From RUG11237 sp045126515 (GTDB taxonomy: Bacteria; Bacillota; Clostridia; Lachnospirales; Lachnospiraceae), in NCBI GenBank assembly GCA_045126515.1, contig JBGVOM010000216.1:1-64000 (forward strand): a DNA stretch of 64,000 nucleotides, written 5' to 3'. Each line of letters starts with the position of its first letter. Position 1 is the first letter of the stretch. Positions 26,880 to 34,889 of the stretch are shown here, piece by piece. Position numbers and translations under genes: made by a program. The notes beneath the pieces are model-generated. The model was not told where the DNA came from. It worked only from the letters and a program-made list of their open reading frames with translations, and ran no database searches.

Positions 26880-28607
26880 ATGGGAAACAATTTAAAGAAA
26901 ATGATGAGCTATTATAAGCCATATCTTTCTATCTTCTGGGCAGATATGTTTTTTGCAACACTTTCGGCAGCGGTAGCTCTCACCATTCCGTTGGTGGTAA
27001 GATATGTAACTTCCACACTGATTTATATGGAATCAGAAGAAATATTACAACAAATCTTATATATAGCAATTTTGCTGTTTGTGCTTTTGACGGTGGACTG
27101 TTATAGCCGCTATTATATTGGAAATTACGGTCATGTTATGGGGGCAAAGATGGAATATGATATGAGGTCAGAAATTTTTGCCCATATGCAGAAATTGTCT
27201 TTTTCCTTTTATGATGATGCCAAAGTAGGGCAGTTAATGAGCCGAATTACTTCAGATTTATTTGATATTACAGAATTACTTCACCACGGACCGGAAAATC
27301 TGATTCTTTCCCTATTGAAAATAGTGGGTGCTTTTATTATTCTGGTTAATATCAATCCTTGGCTGGCACTGGCAGCTTTTGCAGTGATTCCGTTTATGTT
27401 CGCCTTTGCGTTTATCTTAAATAAAAAAATGCGCCGTGCTTTTCGCAGAAACAGAGAAAAAATTGCTGATATCAATGGTCAGATTGAAGACAATCTTGCA
27501 GGAATCCGTGTGGTAAAATCTTTTGCCAATGAAGATATTGAAAATGAAAAATTTGCAGTGGGAAATCAAGGATTTCTAGCGGCGAAGAAAAACAGTTACC
27601 GTTACATGGGCAGTTTTCAGGCAGGTGTGGGTGTGTTTACCACACTGATTCAGGTCAATGTAATACTTGTAGGTGGTGTACTGATTGCACGTCATATGGT
27701 GAGTGTCAGTGATCTTGTTACTTTTCTTTTGTATATCAGCGTATTTACAGAGCCTATCAAAACGCTGGTGGATTTCACAGAACAGTTTCAGAACGGATAT
27801 ACCGGATTTGAGCGTTTTCGTGAAATTATGGATATTATGCCGGATGTAAAAGAGGAGGAAGATGCCATAGAACTTACCGGGGTGAAGGGTAATATCACTT
27901 TTGAAGATGTGTCTTTCCAATACAAGGATGGAACGGAAAATGTTTTGAATAGCATTAATTTGGAAGTGCAGGCAGGTTCTTATATGGCACTGGTAGGTTC
28001 CTCAGGAGCAGGAAAAACAACACTTTGCTCATTGATTCCACGATTTTATGATGTAACGGGCGGAAAGATAAAAATTGATGGACATGATATACGGCATGTG
28101 ACTTTAAAGAGTTTGCGAAATCAGATTGGCATGGTACAGCAGGATGTATATTTATTTGCAGGTTCCATTTATGAAAATATTGCATATGGAAAGTCCGATG
28201 CCACCAGAGAGGAAGTGATTCAGGCGGCAAAAAATGCCAATGCCCATGAGTTTATTATGTCCTTCCCAAACGGTTATGACACGGATATTGGTCAACGGGG
28301 CATTAAGTTGTCCGGCGGACAAAAACAGCGTCTATCCATTGCCAGAGTGTTTTTAAAGAATCCACCCATATTAATTTTTGATGAGGCAACTTCCGCATTG
28401 GATAACGAGAGTGAACGAATTGTACAGGAATCTTTAGAAAAGCTGGCAAAGAACAGAACCACTTTTGTAATAGCCCATCGCCTGACCACCATTCAGAATG
28501 CAGAAAAAATATTAGTTCTTACGGAGGAGGGTATTGCAGAGTCGGGAACTCATGAGGAGTTGTTGAAACAGGGGGGGATATACGAGAAATTGTATCATAT
28601 GCATTAG
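26880..28607 (+). CDS. ABC exporter, fused permease and ATPase
   Basis: 575 residues, a half-transporter of the MsbA/BmrA type. Six-helix membrane domain (1-320) and nucleotide-binding domain with Walker A GSSGAGKTT, signature LSGGQKQRLSIA and Walker B ILIFDEATSALD. It probably works as a homodimer; the substrate is unknown. RBS AAGGAG. It probably forms an operon with the lipase. Confidence 0.9.
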   Translation: MGNNLKKMMSYYKPYLSIFWADMFFATLSAAVALTIPLVVRYVTSTLIYMESEEILQQILYIAILLFVLLTVDCYSRYYIGNYGHVMGAKMEYDMRSEIFAHMQKLSFSFYDDAKVGQLMSRITSDLFDITELLHHGPENLILSLLKIVGAFIILVNINPWLALAAFAVIPFMFAFAFILNKKMRRAFRRNREKIADINGQIEDNLAGIRVVKSFANEDIENEKFAVGNQGFLAAKKNSYRYMGSFQAGVGVFTTLIQVNVILVGGVLIARHMVSVSDLVTFLLYISVFTEPIKTLVDFTEQFQNGYTGFERFREIMDIMPDVKEEEDAIELTGVKGNITFEDVSFQYKDGTENVLNSINLEVQAGSYMALVGSSGAGKTTLCSLIPRFYDVTGGKIKIDGHDIRHVTLKSLRNQIGMVQQDVYLFAGSIYENIAYGKSDATREEVIQAAKNANAHEFIMSFPNGYDTDIGQRGIKLSGGQKQRLSIARVFLKNPPILIFDEATSALDNESERIVQESLEKLAKNRTTFVIAHRLTTIQNAEKILVLTEEGIAESGTHEELLKQGGIYEKLYHMH

Positions 28608-28627
28608 GGGATAGGTATTGGGAGTGA

Positions 28628-28854
28628 GTGCACAAATTGCTGTGGCTGGGCAACACGGCTGCGGGGGATAAGAATTTCTAAGGTATCCCTAAGCTACGAG
28701 GCTGGTACCGGACGTAACCGGGACACATTCGCCATCCGTGGCTCAGGTGTCCCTTTCCCGGACATCCCTGTCCGGGAATTACTGATTTTCCAAGGGATAC
28801 CAAGAAATTCTAATCCCCCTCCGCAGTGTCACCCAGCCACAGCAATTTGTGCAC
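28628..28854. repeat. Palindromic element, copy 1
   Basis: Outer arms 28628-28650 and 28832-28854 are a 23-bp perfect inverted repeat. Inside lie a second dyad (AGAATTTCT..GGTATCCCT with its complement near 28793-28811), a GGGACAC..GTGTCCC hairpin and CCCGGACATCCCTGTCCGGG. The core 28704-28784 recurs inverted in copy 2. It lies between convergent genes and holds no ORF. Confidence 0.8.
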
Positions 28855-28973
28855 CCGATCCAATAAATCCATGCCCAGTTAGTTGCATTTACGTTTGGCT
28901 TGCAAATCTTCCCTAAATACGCCCGGTCTTATTTCGCAATGAGACAAGTGGCAGTCCAACATACCGTTCCGAG

Positions 28974-29209
28974 CATATGGCACAAAGGATTGGGGCTGTG
29001 AGGGTCTGTGGAGATAGGTTAGAACTTCTTGGTATCCTTTCTCAACAAACAGTAATTCCCGGACAGGACGTCCGGGAAAGGGACACCTGAGCCATGGATG
29101 GCGAATGTGTCCCGGTTACGTCCGGTACCAACTTCTTCCCAAAGGGATACCTTAGAAGTTCTTACCTATCGTAACCGACTCTCACAGTCCCAATCCTTTG
29201 TGCCATATG
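28974..29209. repeat. Palindromic element, copy 2 (inverted relative to copy 1)
   Basis: Outer arms 28974-29002 and 29181-29209 pair over 29 bp with one mismatch but differ in sequence from the arms of copy 1. The core 29050-29129 is the near-exact reverse complement of 28704-28784. Conserved core with different yet self-complementary arms implies that the stem is kept by selection or by the copying mechanism. Confidence 0.8.
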
Positions 29210-29248
29210 CCCCCAACCGATATGTATCTACCCTCGTTTCCCGCGAAA

Positions 29249-30502
29249 CTACACCGTAGTATTCACCCCATTGACCGCCGCATGTTCATCTTCCTCCATA
29301 GGAATCACAAGGCATTTCTGACCATTGATTATCTGTGAGTGAATTTGTCCCACCTTTTCCGGTTTTACACGTAAAATAACATCATAAGTTTTGGTAGCCG
29401 GGATATCATCCTCACCGTCTTCCACAGGAACGGAGCGGGTTTCTTCTAATTGTTGTTTTAGGTTTTCTACCTGATGAACCAGTTCTAATTTTTCTTTTCG
29501 TTTTGCATTTACTTCCAATAATTTAGGATCCACTAAATGTTCTGCCAAAGGTACCTCTTCGCCAAAGACATTTTCATAAGTTTTTTCAATGACCTGAGCT
29601 TTGTCCTCGGGCACACCACTGTCAGATAATACAGAGGAAATAGTGCTTGGAGTCACGGGAACAGGTTCCGGTTCGGCAGCTTCCTCGTCAGTGAAAGGAA
29701 TCAGGTCATTTAAATTGTCCTGAATATCTAAAAAGAGCGCTTCGGATTCTTCGTCATCTTCTCCAATCACCTCTTTTACTATACTTTGGAAAGTTAATTT
29801 TTGTTCCGTGGCAGTAAATTTGGAATTACAGCCTAAACCGGATTCTACAAATTCATTGTGTGGTGCCTTGGCATCTTTGGTGTAGAACATACAGGAGTGT
29901 ATGTCTGTACTGCGGTCAGAAAAGGCCGGGAATACAAAACCAGTATCCGGAACACCTACTACCCAGTCACGAATACGCGGACCAATACGGTTTTCATCTT
30001 CACGGTAACCAAGCCCAGGTTTAGAAAGCGCAACCGGACAAATAGCACAAAGCAAATATTCATAAACTTCTTCCGATTCATCTAATTTATTGTTATCGGA
30101 GGTTTTTGTCATTACATCATAAGCATCGTGGAATACTAAAATCAGGTAATTTCCGGCATAGCTGTAGTTTTCAATAACCAAGTCAAAGAAGGCATCCATC
30201 AATTCCTCGTTTTTTAATGCAGAGGCTCTTAAACCCATCAAAAACTGCTGTTTACCGCCGCTTCCTTCTTCCTCCAGGGGAAATTCCAAATTTAAAATAT
30301 TATTTCCCACGGTACCGGAAAGCACCTTCTTGGCGATTTCTAAATATTTATAAAATTCTTCTTCTTCCAGATTTAAAAAAGTTTCCCCAAAACTGGTAAT
30401 TTTGTTGCGGTCTGCGTCCACATAGCAGCCACAAAGTCTTGTGAAAGTACAGGCATCCTTTTTAAAACGCCTTTTTAATTCCAGAACATCTTTTTTATTC
30501 AT
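29249..30502 (-). CDS. DUF4317 domain protein
   Basis: 417 residues. The start KKDVLELKRRFKKDACTFTR and LCGCYVDADRNKITSFGETF are typical of DUF4317, a family common in Clostridia with no assigned function. The C-terminal part has an acidic linker and a coiled coil (RKEKLELVHQVENLKQQLEE). Cytoplasmic, apparently monocistronic; transcription converges with the ABC exporter. Confidence 0.8.
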   Translation of the reverse strand: MNKKDVLELKRRFKKDACTFTRLCGCYVDADRNKITSFGETFLNLEEEEFYKYLEIAKKVLSGTVGNNILNLEFPLEEEGSGGKQQFLMGLRASALKNEELMDAFFDLVIENYSYAGNYLILVFHDAYDVMTKTSDNNKLDESEEVYEYLLCAICPVALSKPGLGYREDENRIGPRIRDWVVGVPDTGFVFPAFSDRSTDIHSCMFYTKDAKAPHNEFVESGLGCNSKFTATEQKLTFQSIVKEVIGEDDEESEALFLDIQDNLNDLIPFTDEEAAEPEPVPVTPSTISSVLSDSGVPEDKAQVIEKTYENVFGEEVPLAEHLVDPKLLEVNAKRKEKLELVHQVENLKQQLEETRSVPVEDGEDDIPATKTYDVILRVKPEKVGQIHSQIINGQKCLVIPMEEDEHAAVNGVNTTV

Positions 30503-30582
30503 AATATATGTACAACCTTTCTTAAAATAATGTATGTGTGCGCAGACACTTTTCTATTATAATACAGAAAGAATGTTCGGTG

Positions 30583-30716
30583 CAAGGGAAAACGGAATTG
30601 AGATTTCACCTTTTCTAAGGGATTTAATAATTGCTATATTTCATTATCAAATCCCTCACAAACCATTGAAAACACTAAGTTTGTGACAGGTGAGCTTTCC
30701 CTTAGACTTTCCCTTG
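30583..30716. other. Multi-stem structured element
   Basis: Nested perfect dyads: 30583-30591 with 30708-30716 (9 bp), 30606-30611 with 30688-30693 (6 bp), and within them two abutting hairpins, 30618-30625 with 30649-30656 (8 bp, extendable by an AATAAT/ATTAT pairing) and 30657-30663 with 30679-30685 (7 bp). The plan is a closed multi-branch fold. No ORF. It could be a structured RNA or a DNA element at the edge of the defence region. Confidence 0.5.
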
Positions 30717-30921
30717 TATTATATCGTCCCATATGGGTTTACGAACCCTGATAAGGGCAAAAATAAGGGAAAAGAAATCTCATAACATAGTATAACACAA
30801 AATAGCAACGACATGGCGAACTGATTGAAATGCTTTTTTAAAACAACTCATAGCATCCAATTTATTATACGTATGTTTTTCCGACATGCAGCATATACTG
30901 GTAAAGAGTCGAATCAGCATA

Positions 30922-30950
30922 TTGACTTTTTCTGTCAACTTTGCTATAGT
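30922..30950 (+). promoter_or_regulatory. Strong sigma-70-type promoter upstream of the Abi gene
   Basis: TTGACT (30922-30927), 17-bp spacer, TATAGT (30945-30950). A short dyad (TTGAC..GTCAA, 30922-30938) overlaps the -35 and could serve regulation. Confidence 0.7.
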
Positions 30951-30956
30951 AGGCTT

Positions 30957-31022
30957 AGTGATCGTACTGGAGAAACTTGTGAAGCCTCCGGTCCGGAAGG
31001 CTCCTGCGGGAGCCTTTCGTTA
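30957..31022 (+). ncRNA. Small structured RNA candidate upstream of Abi_2 gene (abiF-motif-like)
   Basis: The promoter at 30922 would start transcription near 30957. The predicted RNA has two hairpins: GGAGAAACTTGTGAAGCCTCC (GGAG/CTCC and CTT/AAG pairs, 30969-30989) and AAGGCTCC-TGCG-GGAGCCTT (30997-31016), then a U-rich tail. This is the layout of the abiF RNA motif reported upstream of Abi_2-family genes; a covariance search could not be run here. It may act as an antitoxin or regulator of the downstream protein. Confidence 0.55.
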
Positions 31023-31093
31023 TTTATGACAACAGAAAACTTACGTAGCGTGCTTTCTATGTATATACCAAAAATAGGGAGATGAAAATAATA

Positions 31094-32011
31094 ATGGCAA
31101 AACCGTATAAATCATATGACGATTTACTTACATTTCTGCAGAATGACAAAAACCTCATTATCGAAGATATGGACAATGCTAGACACATTCTGACCAAAAC
31201 CAGTTATTTCTCCCTTATTTCCGGCTATAAAGATATGTTCAAAAACCAAACTACCGGAAACTATATAGACGGCACTACATTTGATGATATTTATCGCCTA
31301 TACCGCTTTGATTACGAACTGCGCAGCCTTTTCTTAAAGTATATGCTTATCGCTGAACGAAGCGTAAAATCCTCTCTTGCATACCACTTTTCAGCTACAT
31401 ACGGCGACTTTCAGAAAGAATATGCATCTTTTTCCCATTATGCGGTTACGCCTGCAAACAAAGGGGACATCCAGAAACTTCTTAATATTTTTCGTTACCA
31501 GCTAACCCATAATAAAGACCATGCCTATATTAACCACTACAAGTCAAAACATCGTAATGTCCCTCTGTGGATTATGGTGCAGGTGTTGACAATAGGACAG
31601 GTTTCCCATATGTTTGATTATCTGAACGCCTCTGTTCCCATTAAAGTCTGCAATGACTTTCACCAAGTTACCCGAAAGGATATGCACTCTTTTCTTTCTG
31701 TCATGACAAAGCACAGGAATGTATGTGCCCATGGAGAACGTTTTTTCAATTATGTAACAAAAGACAGTATTACCGACACACTCATCCATAAAAAATTGCA
31801 CATTTCACAAATAAACGGACGTTTTCAAAGTGGGAAAAATGATATCTTTTCCGAGGTAATCATCCTGAAATATCTTCTGGATACAGAAGATTTCCGGAAT
31901 TTTTATTATGAGTTAAGACATTGCCTGAAAAAGCAAAATCCCAGAAAAGATATATTAGAGATGATGGGCTTTCCCGAAAACTGGATGTCAATCATGCGTC
32001 TCAAAATCTGA
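31094..32011 (+). CDS. Abi_2 (AbiD/AbiF) family abortive-infection protein
   Basis: About 305 residues. N-terminus AKPYKSYDDLLTFLQN and central DDIYRLYRFDYELRSLFLKY are typical of the Abi_2 family. The C-terminal RNVCAH within KHRNVCAHGERFF is the R-x4-H motif of HEPN ribonucleases. It probably cleaves RNA on phage infection. ATG 31094 is preferred; 31082 lies too close to AGGGAG. The upstream small RNA and its own promoter suggest RNA-level control. Confidence 0.85.
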   Translation: MAKPYKSYDDLLTFLQNDKNLIIEDMDNARHILTKTSYFSLISGYKDMFKNQTTGNYIDGTTFDDIYRLYRFDYELRSLFLKYMLIAERSVKSSLAYHFSATYGDFQKEYASFSHYAVTPANKGDIQKLLNIFRYQLTHNKDHAYINHYKSKHRNVPLWIMVQVLTIGQVSHMFDYLNASVPIKVCNDFHQVTRKDMHSFLSVMTKHRNVCAHGERFFNYVTKDSITDTLIHKKLHISQINGRFQSGKNDIFSEVIILKYLLDTEDFRNFYYELRHCLKKQNPRKDILEMMGFPENWMSIMRLKI

Positions 32012-32386
32012 TAATCTGCAAAGGAAGAAACATCTTGATTTGTGAAGGGTATATGTCCTTTTGGTTTTGCTTTCGTTTATTTTTCATATCTCAAAGCTCT
32101 CTTATTTTTGTTAATGCTAATGTTATTGACCGGCTTCAAAACATTCTTCAGTCAGCATTCTCCCCGTTTCAAATATTTCTCAAAGTTAAATCCCATGCAG
32201 TCGATACTTTTTCCGCAAGTACGCTTCCAAAAGTTGCTACCCCAAAAAAGTTTGCGATTTCATCAAAAATTGATAAGATGTTGCGATTTTTGCATAAATG
32301 TTTGCTAATCAACCTTGACATTTTTACATTTCTAACTTAAATTATAATATATGAATGTAGGCACATTTAAGGGAGGTGGTGTTCAA
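32012..32386 (+). other. Intergenic region before the zinc-ribbon/SPFH cluster
   Basis: About 375 bases without a supported gene; open frames here lack ribosome binding sites. Near the end are TTGACA (32315-32320) and TATAAT (32343-32348), but the 22-bp spacing is too long for a standard promoter, so the true pairing is unclear. AAGGGAGGTGG at 32369 serves the next gene. Confidence 0.4.
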
Positions 32387-32599
32387 TTGAAAATCAGTTA
32401 CAAAAAGCTCTGGATATTACTGATTGAAAAGGACATTACACCTGTGACACTTCGTAAAGACTTAAATATTGCAACAGGCACTATGACAAAACTGAGGAAG
32501 AATGAAGAGGTTGCTTTATCCGTATTATTAAGGATTTGCGAGTACCTTAATTGTAATATTGGAGATATTTGTGATGCTGTGAAAGATGACAATGCTTAA
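32387..32599 (+). CDS. Small Cro/XRE-type HTH regulator
   Basis: 70 residues, a single HTH (LRKDLNIATGTMTKLRKNEE, LLRICEYLNCNIGDICD) of the compact Cro-like family. TTG 32387 is chosen because AAGGGAGGTGG lies 8 nt upstream. It opens the zinc-ribbon/SPFH cluster and probably regulates it. Confidence 0.8.
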   Translation: MKISYKKLWILLIEKDITPVTLRKDLNIATGTMTKLRKNEEVALSVLLRICEYLNCNIGDICDAVKDDNA

Positions 32600-32629
32600 A
32601 ATTATACTTTCAAACGGAGGAATACTGTA

Positions 32630-33478
32630 ATGGACAATGAAAATGCTAATCGAATAATTAGATTCTGCCCTTATTGCGGAAAAAATTTAGATATTGGTGC
32701 GAGATTTTGCAAAGAATGTGGACAAGCAATTAGCATGACAAATCCCCAACAATCAGTACCAACTAATAGTTTTGCACAAACACAATCAGGTAATCCAACT
32801 GAAAGAAAAACGGTTTACGAAGGATATATACATAAATGCCCTAATTGTGGTGAAGTCTTAGAAGCGTTTGTCACACATTGTCCTTCGTGCGGATATGAAA
32901 TTCGTGATACCCATTCTTCAAGTTCTGTTAGAGAATTTGCTGCAAAACTCGAAAGAATTGAAGCGAAACAAATGCCTGCTTTTGAGCAAAAGAAATCTGT
33001 AATGAAAATGGTATTTGGGAAGGATTTCCAAAATAAAGACGAAGCAGAGGAAGCAAGGGATGATTTTGAAGAGCAGAAAGAACAGGAAAAAGCGACACTT
33101 ATTATAAACTATTCAGTTCCTAATACAAAAGAGGATATATTAGAATTTATGATTTTGGCAGCATCTAATATCAATGTGAAAAAAGGAATAGATGATGAGG
33201 TTACTAAAGCGTGGATTACAAAATTAGAACAGGTATATCAACGTGCTGAAATCTCTATGGGAAGTAACCCTGATTTTTTGCAAATCAAGAGCATTTATGA
33301 CCGTAAGAAGAAAGAAATTAAGGATAAGAAGCATAAGACAACCATTGGTGTTGTCGGTGGAATTGCAGGTTGGTTTTTTCTATTAGGGTTGCTCTGGAAT
33401 CCTGTAGCGACGATTGGGATAGCGGTTGGCATAATTGTTTTGATTGTTATAGGGTTTGTCCTATTTAAGCGTAAATAA
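32630..33478 (+). CDS. Double zinc-ribbon membrane protein
   Basis: 282 residues. Two zinc ribbons, CPYCGKN..CKECGQ (about 11-33) and CPNCGEV..CPSCGYE (about 69-88), are followed by a charged helical region (residues 110-220) and one or two C-terminal hydrophobic segments (IGVVGGIAGWFFLLGLLW, IGIAVGIIVLIVIGFVLF). It may tether to the membrane with its ribbons in the cytoplasm. Second gene of the cluster; RBS GGAGG. Confidence 0.7.
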   Translation: MDNENANRIIRFCPYCGKNLDIGARFCKECGQAISMTNPQQSVPTNSFAQTQSGNPTERKTVYEGYIHKCPNCGEVLEAFVTHCPSCGYEIRDTHSSSSVREFAAKLERIEAKQMPAFEQKKSVMKMVFGKDFQNKDEAEEARDDFEEQKEQEKATLIINYSVPNTKEDILEFMILAASNINVKKGIDDEVTKAWITKLEQVYQRAEISMGSNPDFLQIKSIYDRKKKEIKDKKHKTTIGVVGGIAGWFFLLGLLWNPVATIGIAVGIIVLIVIGFVLFKRK

Positions 33479-33499
33479 ACTATAAGGGAGGAAAAACAA

Positions 33500-34873
33500 A
33501 TGGCTTTCTTTGATAGAAATGATAAAACAGGCGGCTTTATGGATGAAATCCGTTGCGATGAGCCTTCATATCTGATATGGAAGTGGCATCCTTCTGGTTC
33601 CCAACTTGGAGAGAATAACAGAGAAAATGCTATACGCTGGGGTTCATCATTAAGAGTTAAGGATGGAGAAGTTGCGGTTTTTGTTTACAAACAACAAAAT
33701 GGAATAATGCAAGATTTCATTGAAGGTCCCTATGACCAAATCATTAAAACAGAGAACTTCCCAATACTTGCAAGTATTGTAGGATTGGCTTATGAGGGTG
33801 GCACTCCTTTTCAGGCAGAGGTTTATTTTATCAATCTTGCCCAGATTATTCAAACAAAATTTGCTGTTCCGTTCTTTGATGTATATGATCCAAGATTTGC
33901 AGACTTTGGTGTTCCTCTTGCTGTCAGGGGTACTATCAGCTTTAAAATTGAAGATTACAGAGAATTTATTAAACTGCATCGGCTAAACACCTTTAATCTT
34001 GCAGATTTTCAAACGCAAATTCGTGATGCTGTAAGCAGATATGTGAAAGACACTGTTGCTAATGCTCCTGCAGCTCACAACATTCCTTTGATACAGATTG
34101 AAACAAAGGTATCTCAAATCAACGATGTTATTGAACTTGACCTTGGAGAAAGATTGAGGGAAACCTTTGGAGTCGAAATTTCCGGTGTTGATGTTGGTGC
34201 TATTGAACTTGACAAATCAAGTGAGGGATATCACTCACTTATGAGTGTGACAAAAGATATTGCTGCAGCAACCGCAAAGGCAGAATCCGAAGCACGAATT
34301 AAGGATATTGCCGCCAAACAGCGTATTGAAGCAGAGAACTACGAGGAAACTCTGCGTATTCAGAGAGAAGAAGGTCAATATGCTCAACATAAGCAAACAC
34401 AATCGTCTAACATTGGTGCTTTCCAAGTTGAAAAGCAAGCAGAAGTTGGTGTTGCAGGAGCTGAAGCATTGGGACAGATGGGGGCTAATGGTGCTGGTGA
34501 TATAAATCTCGGCAGTGGCGGAGACGGCTTTAATATGGCGGCAATGATGGCAAGTATGGCTGTTGGCGGTGCGGTCGGGCAAAACATTGCCGGTTCTATG
34601 AATAATATGATGCAGGGCATCAATCAACCTGTCCAGACAGACATTACACCTCCACCGATTCCAACGTCGGCTTATAATGTAGCGGTCAACGGTCAGGCAA
34701 CCGGACCATTTGATATTAGCATATTGAAGCAAATGGCTATTGCCGGACAATTCAAGGCAAGCAGCTTGGTGTGGAAGTCAGGAATGGAAACTTGGTTAAG
34801 GGCGGACTCTGTCGATGAATTAAAGGATTTGTTCAAAAATGTAATGCCGCCAATCCCAACGACAGAAGAATAA
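33500..34873 (+). CDS. SPFH-domain protein with C-terminal GYF_2 domain
   Basis: 457 residues. SPFH/band-7 region (about 30-240; RWGSSLRVKDGEVAVFVYKQ, then AVRGTISFKIEDY) is followed by a coiled coil (AKAESEARIKDIAAKQRIEA), a Gly/Ala/Met-rich stretch and a C-terminal GYF_2/DUF4339 domain (VNGQATGPFDISILKQMAIA). This resembles the YdjI/virion-core-like SPFH group that travels with zinc-ribbon proteins. No transmembrane helix is visible; a peripheral scaffold role is inferred. RBS GGGAGG. Confidence 0.82.
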   Translation: MAFFDRNDKTGGFMDEIRCDEPSYLIWKWHPSGSQLGENNRENAIRWGSSLRVKDGEVAVFVYKQQNGIMQDFIEGPYDQIIKTENFPILASIVGLAYEGGTPFQAEVYFINLAQIIQTKFAVPFFDVYDPRFADFGVPLAVRGTISFKIEDYREFIKLHRLNTFNLADFQTQIRDAVSRYVKDTVANAPAAHNIPLIQIETKVSQINDVIELDLGERLRETFGVEISGVDVGAIELDKSSEGYHSLMSVTKDIAAATAKAESEARIKDIAAKQRIEAENYEETLRIQREEGQYAQHKQTQSSNIGAFQVEKQAEVGVAGAEALGQMGANGAGDINLGSGGDGFNMAAMMASMAVGGAVGQNIAGSMNNMMQGINQPVQTDITPPPIPTSAYNVAVNGQATGPFDISILKQMAIAGQFKASSLVWKSGMETWLRADSVDELKDLFKNVMPPIPTTEE

Positions 34874-34889
34874 CGAGGAGGAATGAATT

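Noticed and set aside
28628..29209. Second CRISPR array or tRNA cluster in the palindromic region
   Set aside because: Only two inverted copies with no regular spacing; no tRNA cloverleaf with conserved TTC and anticodon elements could be built.
31921..32340. 139-residue plus-strand frame at the end of the Abi gene
   Set aside because: Overlaps the Abi_2 coding end in another frame, has no ribosome binding site and a shadow-like composition.
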